NCBI GenBank assembly: GCA_045634005.1
Contig: JAZQZL010000074.1
Coordinates: forward strand, 1-45,169
Reading direction: 5' to 3'
Length of the DNA stretch: 45,169 nt
Source: Flemingiibacterium sp045634005
Lineage (GTDB): Bacteria; Bacillota; Clostridia; Oscillospirales; CAG-272
Of this stretch, positions 41,629-45,169 are shown piece after piece. The translations under genes were made by a program, and so were the position numbers. Position 1 is the stretch's first letter; the number at the start of each line of letters is the position of its first letter. The notes under the pieces were generated by a model that saw only the letters and a list, made by a program, of their open reading frames with translations, was not told where the DNA came from and did not search any database.

Positions 41629-43041
41629 TCACTGCTGTGTGCGACATAGTAGCACACAGCACTCCACATGTCCCGTGCGTGGGAACATATCAACGGGCGT
41701 GACCGCGTCGCACTTGTATGCGCCACCGAGATACGCTATATCGCGTGCCAACGTGTCTGGATTGCAGGAGATGTATACGATTCGCTTCGGAGCTATCGCC
41801 TTTAACTTGTCCAGCAGCTCAGGTGAACATCCCTTTCTCGGCGGGTCGAGTATGACCGCATCAAGTCCACCCTCTGCAATACGCGTCAGATGCTTATCAA
41901 AATCCGCAGGATCTGCCGCATCAGCGCATACGAACTCTGCATTTTCAAAGCCGTTGAGCGCCGCGTTACGCCTTGCATTTTCAACCGCCTCGGGTACTAT
42001 CTCAATGCCGTAAAGCTTCACGTCAGGCGTACACACGGACATTCCGACCGTACCTATACCGCAGAAAAGGTCGAGCACTCGCTCGCCTTCATTTATATCT
42101 GCAAGCTCTGCCGCCTTCTTATAAAGCAGCTCCGCCCCATCGCGGTTGACCTGCCAGAACGACTGCGGCGATATTTCAAACGTGCGTCCGCACAATGTAT
42201 CTGTAAGTCTTTCCTTCCCGTAAATAAGACGGTATTCGCGTCCGAGCACAACGTTTGTATTTCTTGAGTTAATGTTTTCCCAAACGCTTGCAACGTCGGA
42301 AAAACGCGCGCATAAAGCCCCTGTAAGCGCCTCGATCTTGCCGCTTCTCTCGTTTACGACAAGGCAGACCATAACCTCACCAGTGCTCTCCGAGCGACGG
42401 AGATACAAATGTCGCATCACGCCCTTACCGCTCTCCTCGTCGTAAGCGGACAGCTTATTTTCATCCATCCATACGCGTACAAAATCCGCGATCTCACCGA
42501 ATATCTGCGGCTGAAGTCTGCACGACCCATCATCGGCGACACACGGGATTATATCGTGTGACTTCTCCGCATAGAAGCCGATAGCGGTCCTGTATACAGC
42601 ACCGCCTCCCTTTCCAAAACGTACAGTCCCGATAGGATACTGCGCCTTGTTTCGGTATCCGTCGAGCACGCCCGTGTGTAGCACCGCGCCGACGTCTACC
42701 GACAGTCCGGCCTTCTTCATCGCGGCAATTACACGTCCGCGCTTTAAGTCAAGCTCGTGCTCGTACGTTACGTAGCGGTAAACACAGCCGCCGCACCGCT
42801 TTGCCGCAGAGCAGCCGGGTTCCGAGCGATACGGTGACGCCTTGACTATCCTCTCGATTTTACCTACGTTGTAGTCCGACGCGACCTTGATTATGCGTAC
42901 GACAAGCTCGTCACCCGTAGCAGCGCCCGAGACAAACGTCACCACGCCACCGACTCGTCCGACGCCACAGCCGAGATTGTTTATGTCGGTTACGGTAAGC
43001 TCGACAATATCATTCTTTTTTGAAGGATTTTTAATTTTCAT
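41629..43041 (-). CDS. 23S rRNA (uracil-C5)-methyltransferase RlmD/RlmCD-type (RumA family)
   Basis: SAM-dependent enzyme that makes 5-methyluridine in 23S rRNA or tRNA. A TRAM domain occupies residues about 5-60. The iron-sulfur cysteines are in GCSAAKRCGGCVYR, then RNKAQYPIG. The SAM motif VLDLFCGIGTVGMSV is near residue 320. The catalytic Cys lies in IVYISCNPDTLARD after ILDPPRKGC. Length is 470 residues from the ATG at 43041, preceded by a close GGGGGAG. Upstream in-frame sequence is the 6S RNA gene, not protein. The exact target uridine is not decided. Confidence 0.9.
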   Translation of the reverse strand: MKIKNPSKKNDIVELTVTDINNLGCGVGRVGGVVTFVSGAATGDELVVRIIKVASDYNVGKIERIVKASPYRSEPGCSAAKRCGGCVYRYVTYEHELDLKRGRVIAAMKKAGLSVDVGAVLHTGVLDGYRNKAQYPIGTVRFGKGGGAVYRTAIGFYAEKSHDIIPCVADDGSCRLQPQIFGEIADFVRVWMDENKLSAYDEESGKGVMRHLYLRRSESTGEVMVCLVVNERSGKIEALTGALCARFSDVASVWENINSRNTNVVLGREYRLIYGKERLTDTLCGRTFEISPQSFWQVNRDGAELLYKKAAELADINEGERVLDLFCGIGTVGMSVCTPDVKLYGIEIVPEAVENARRNAALNGFENAEFVCADAADPADFDKHLTRIAEGGLDAVILDPPRKGCSPELLDKLKAIAPKRIVYISCNPDTLARDIAYLGGAYKCDAVTPVDMFPRTGHVECCVLLCRTQQ

Positions 43042-43121
43042 AGCTCCCCCATTATGTAAAAACGGCAATATCCGCCAAATATCTTTATAACAAAAACCCC
43101 CGCCGAGCCGTGTGTAACAAG

Positions 43122-43344
43122 TAAAGAAAACCCTGCATGTGCAAGGCTGGTGTCCTCTCACCTGCTTTGTGCTCCCAACATCCGAGTCACTCGTGCAGAG
43201 CATTATCTCACAAATCAGGAGTGGTCGGGAGGTCTGCATTCCCACAAGGTGAAGTCCGGACTCCATTTATTTCTTTTGTGGGTTTTTAAAACTTGTTCAT
43301 CACGCACAGGGCAGGAAGTAATCTTCAAATTGTTTGTGCTTGAT
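43122..43344 (-). ncRNA. ssrS: Probable 6S RNA
   Basis: Rod-shaped RNA with the layout of 6S RNA, which binds RNA polymerase by mimicking an open promoter. The closing stem is CCCTGTGCGTG (43311-43301) with CACATGCAGGG (43141-43131), one mismatch. A large asymmetric bubble follows (43300-43253 and 43157-43142). The upper rod has TCACCT/AGGTGA (43252-43247 with 43163-43158), CTCCCGAC/GTTGGGAG (43231-43224 with 43179-43172) and CACTC/GAGTG (43223-43219 with 43192-43188). A TTTTCTTT tail ends it. The core is about 190 nt, the usual size; the promoter places the 5' end some 33 nt further out, which may be trimmed. Identified by structure, not by a database match. Confidence 0.7.
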
Positions 43345-43350
43345 ACCTTA

Positions 43351-43379
43351 AGTATACCACGGTTGCGGCAAAATTACAA
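43351..43379 (-). promoter_or_regulatory. Promoter of the 6S RNA candidate
   Basis: On the minus strand TTGTAA (43379-43374), a 17-base spacer and TATACT (43356-43351) give a start near 43344. Confidence 0.65.
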
Positions 43380-43441
43380 GTACTTTTTTGAAAATGAAAA
43401 AGAAAAAGTCCCCACAGATGTGAAGACTTTTGCCTCTTAAA

Positions 43442-43735
43442 TTACTTATCCTCGCCGTCGTAGTCGACCTCGTTAAAGAGCTCGTCCTCAAAGAAGTCAG
43501 CGATGCGATCAAACTCCTCATCGTCGTCGATAGTCACGAGAAGCTGCTCACCGTTTTCGTCCTGCTCGAGCTTTAAGATAACGTACTCCTCTGCCTCATT
43601 GTCCTCCTCAGGAATAAGCGCGAGGTAGGTAGTGCCCTCGATTTCTGCCTCTGCAAGAAGCTTAAAATTGAGCTCGTTGCCTTCCTCGTCAGTCAAAGTG
43701 TATATATCTTCGGTTTCAAAGATTTCGTCAGCCAT
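43442..43735 (-). CDS. DUF1292 domain protein
   Basis: A very acidic 97-residue protein: IYTLTDEEGNELNFKLLAEAEIEGTTYLALIPEE followed by EEYVILKLEQDENGEQLLVTIDDDEEFDRIADFFEDEL. This is the DUF1292 (YrzB-like) pattern of Bacillota, a family of unknown role. It has its own promoter and an AAAGGA ribosome site. Confidence 0.93.
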   Translation of the reverse strand: MADEIFETEDIYTLTDEEGNELNFKLLAEAEIEGTTYLALIPEEDNEAEEYVILKLEQDENGEQLLVTIDDDEEFDRIADFFEDELFNEVDYDGEDK

Positions 43736-43770
43736 GATAATTTCCTTTCGTATGTTTTATTAACATTAAT

Positions 43771-43799
43771 ATGATACCATTATTTTGCGCCTTTGTCAA
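43771..43799 (-). promoter_or_regulatory. Promoter of the DUF1292 gene
   Basis: On the minus strand TTGACA (43799-43794), a 17-base spacer and TATCAT (43776-43771). Confidence 0.75.
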
Positions 43800-43826
43800 G
43801 AGATATGCGTTTTTTTCGGTAAATAC

Positions 43827-43855
43827 TTGATTTTGGAGGACGGCAGTGGTATAAT
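43827..43855 (+). promoter_or_regulatory. Promoter of the Dabb gene
   Basis: TTGATT 43827-43832 and TATAAT 43850-43855 are separated by 17 bases, 33 bases before the ATG. Confidence 0.7.
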
Positions 43856-43888
43856 GGGATAAAATATATCCCACGGAGGAAAATACTA

Positions 43889-44179
43889 ATGATAAAACAT
43901 ATCGTATGCTTTAAGCTCGCCGAGCCAAGTGAAGCCGCGTGCCTTAAATGTAAAGAGGTGCTTCTGTCGATGGTCGGCAACGTGCCGATGATACGCGACA
44001 TTGAGGTCGGCGTTGACGTGCTTCACTCACCGCGCTCGTACGACGTATATCTTGCTGTCACAGTAGACGACCGTGCGGCACTCGACGCTTACCAGTGCGA
44101 CAAGTACCACTGCGATGTCGTAAAAACACATATGCACGCCGTAACCGCATCAAGCGTAGCAGTGGATTTCGAAATATAA
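43889..44179 (+). CDS. Dabb (stress-responsive alpha/beta-barrel) family protein
   Basis: A 96-residue protein of the Dabb family, dimeric ferredoxin-like proteins. MIKHIVCFKLAEPSEA at the start, VGVDVLHSPRSYDVYLAVTVDDRAALDAYQ in the middle and the His-rich HCDVVKTHMHAV near the end fit it. The role in bacteria is mostly unknown; a stress or small-molecule-binding role is usual. GGAGG precedes the ATG. It is a single-gene unit with its own promoter and terminator. Confidence 0.92.
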   Translation: MIKHIVCFKLAEPSEAACLKCKEVLLSMVGNVPMIRDIEVGVDVLHSPRSYDVYLAVTVDDRAALDAYQCDKYHCDVVKTHMHAVTASSVAVDFEI

Positions 44180-44181
44180 GA

Positions 44182-44205
44182 AAAGGAGCCGTATAAGGCT
44201 CCTTT
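44182..44205. terminator. Terminator between the Dabb and corA genes
   Basis: AAAGGAGCC 44182-44190 pairs with GGCTCCTTT 44197-44205. Both genes converge on it, and each strand has a T-rich tail. Confidence 0.8.
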
Positions 44206-44209
44206 AACT

Positions 44210-45154
44210 TTACTTAAACAGCTTCATTCGAAGAATTACTATCATGGCTATAATGCTCGCTACAACCGAGCCGCCGATGATAACGGGGAAACCGATCGGA
44301 CTTGTTGCAAGCGGCAAATACTCAGCGGAGAGGTTCATGCCGTACGCGGAGAACACCATCGTAGGTATCGCCATAACTACCGTAAGTATAGCGAGCGCCT
44401 TCATTGCAACGTTAAGGTTGTTTGAGATAACCGATGCGAACGTTCCCGACATACTTTCAAGAATGTCCGTGTTTATCTTCGCCATCTCGATAGCCTGCTT
44501 GTTTTCGACGATAGCATCCTCCAGAAGCTCGGAATCCTCCTCATATTTCTTTATAAAATCGGTGCGTACGAGCTTTTCAAGCACCGCCTCGTTAGAGCGA
44601 AGTCCAACGGTAAAGTAAACGAGCGATTTTTCAAGCTTCATAAGCTCAAGGAGCTGCTTGTTCTTCTGACGCTTTCCAAACTCAAGCTCGGTGCTATCTG
44701 ACTTTTTCTCGATAAGGCGAAGGTAGATAAGGTATCTTCTCGCCGTGGCGTAAAGTATCTGGAAAATGAAACGCGACTGCATCGCAGGATGGAAATCGCG
44801 CTCTGTGCCGTTGGCAAATCCGCGAAGAATGTGCGTATCCTTCGAGCACACGGTGATAACGCATCCGCCCGTTAAAATAATGCCGAGCGGTATGGTTGTG
44901 TAAAGCTCGTTTTCGCTGTCGGTTTCACGAGTCGGGATGTTGACGAGTATCATTCTATAATTGTCGTCACACTCAACACGTGAACGCTCGTCAAGGTCGA
45001 GCGCTGCCTTTACGGCATCTATCGGGATATCGAACTGCGCGGCAATATCACGAACCTCGTCGCCCGTCGGGTCTATAAGCGAAACCCAACACCCGGGTTC
45101 AGGAGCGGTACACTGTTCTATTCTGTTGTTTTCTTCGATAAAATACTTGATCAT
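44210..45154 (-). CDS. corA: CorA family magnesium channel
   Basis: A 314-residue pentameric channel for Mg2+ or related ions. A soluble N-terminal domain and a long coiled helix (about residues 150-245) lead to two membrane helices near the C-terminus. The first ends with the family motif TMVFSAYGMNLS, whose GMN forms the ion entrance. The start at 45154 follows GGGAGGTG; a GTG three codons upstream is the alternative. Its promoter lies beyond the window. Confidence 0.93.
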   Translation of the reverse strand: MIKYFIEENNRIEQCTAPEPGCWVSLIDPTGDEVRDIAAQFDIPIDAVKAALDLDERSRVECDDNYRMILVNIPTRETDSENELYTTIPLGIILTGGCVITVCSKDTHILRGFANGTERDFHPAMQSRFIFQILYATARRYLIYLRLIEKKSDSTELEFGKRQKNKQLLELMKLEKSLVYFTVGLRSNEAVLEKLVRTDFIKKYEEDSELLEDAIVENKQAIEMAKINTDILESMSGTFASVISNNLNVAMKALAILTVVMAIPTMVFSAYGMNLSAEYLPLATSPIGFPVIIGGSVVASIIAMIVILRMKLFK

Positions 45155-45169
45155 GTGCAGCACCTCCCG

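Larger units (their letters stand above)
43042..43441. other. 400-bp intergenic region holding the 6S RNA candidate
   Basis: Apart from the RNA and its promoter (listed separately), 43042-43120 holds only the leader of the methyltransferase gene. No clear separate promoter for that gene was found, so part of its expression may come by read-through from the RNA gene. Confidence 0.6.

Noticed and set aside
43042..43266. N-terminal extension of the methyltransferase gene by 75 codons
   Set aside because: The segment coincides with the structured 6S RNA candidate, and the TRAM domain begins right after the internal Met at 43041.
43122..43344. T-box or RNase P RNA in the same region
   Set aside because: No T-box sequence or specifier stem and no GAGGAAAGTCC-type RNase P core were found, while the rod with closing stem and bubble fits 6S RNA better.
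1..45169. tRNA or rRNA genes, CRISPR arrays, insertion sequences, phage genes
   Set aside because: None was seen by reading; there are no regularly spaced repeats and no transposase or integrase motifs.

Overview
The window looks like chromosomal DNA of a Bacillota bacterium, most likely an uncultured gut-type Clostridia. Supporting signs are strong GGAGG-type ribosome binding sites, TTGACA-17-TATAAT promoters, hprK, a DUF1292 gene, a ZTP riboswitch, an S-layer-homology protein with BspA-type repeats, and a BMP-type nucleoside/sugar ABC importer. Base composition is moderate (about half G+C by eye), except for a clearly AT-rich patch near 39.5-41.6 kb. No tRNA, rRNA, CRISPR array or insertion sequence was seen.

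Layout. 1-6.7 kb, minus strand: hprK, a sugar nucleotidyltransferase, galE, galM, an ArsP_2-type metal permease, prfA and the start of tsaC (cut by the window edge), apparently read from one promoter at 6675-6703. 6.8-8.2 kb, plus strand: a promoter, a ZTP (pfl) riboswitch and a stand-alone AICAR formyltransferase. 8.2-16.5 kb, minus strand: ftsK/spoIIIE, tmk, a DJ-1 family gene, 5-formyl-THF cyclo-ligase, a CPBP membrane protein, mltG and a small unknown gene, then a separate small gene under a LexA-like (SOS) promoter. 16.6-17.3 kb: a TSUP transporter encoded as two half-length ORFs. 17.4-19.9 kb, minus strand: prs and an LRR/SLH surface protein. 20.2-25.2 kb, plus strand: BMP lipoprotein, then its ABC ATPase and two permeases from a second promoter. 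25.3-26.7 kb: an EamA transporter and a YgjV-like protein.

26.8-38.3 kb, plus strand: the most interesting region, a ten-gene operon. It holds two tandem neutral-ceramidase-like hydrolases, a MATE transporter, an archaeal-type triose-phosphate-isomerase-like protein, a SIS aldose/ketose-phosphate isomerase, an enlarged YjbQ/UPF0047 protein, an FGGY sugar kinase, an L-fucose/L-arabinose-isomerase-like protein, an M20 metallopeptidase and a CapA-like phosphoesterase. The isomerase, kinase and phosphosugar isomerases fit a catabolic route for an unusual aldose. The hydrolases could release that substrate from a conjugate. No aldolase is present, so the product may enter the pentose phosphate pathway directly. 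The operon appears to start with a leaderless mRNA.

38.4-41.6 kb, minus strand: three acyltransferase-3 membrane proteins; two lie in the AT-rich patch and one is frameshifted at a homopolymer. 41.6-45.2 kb: an RlmD/RumA-type methyltransferase, a probable 6S RNA, a DUF1292 gene, a Dabb protein and a CorA magnesium channel.
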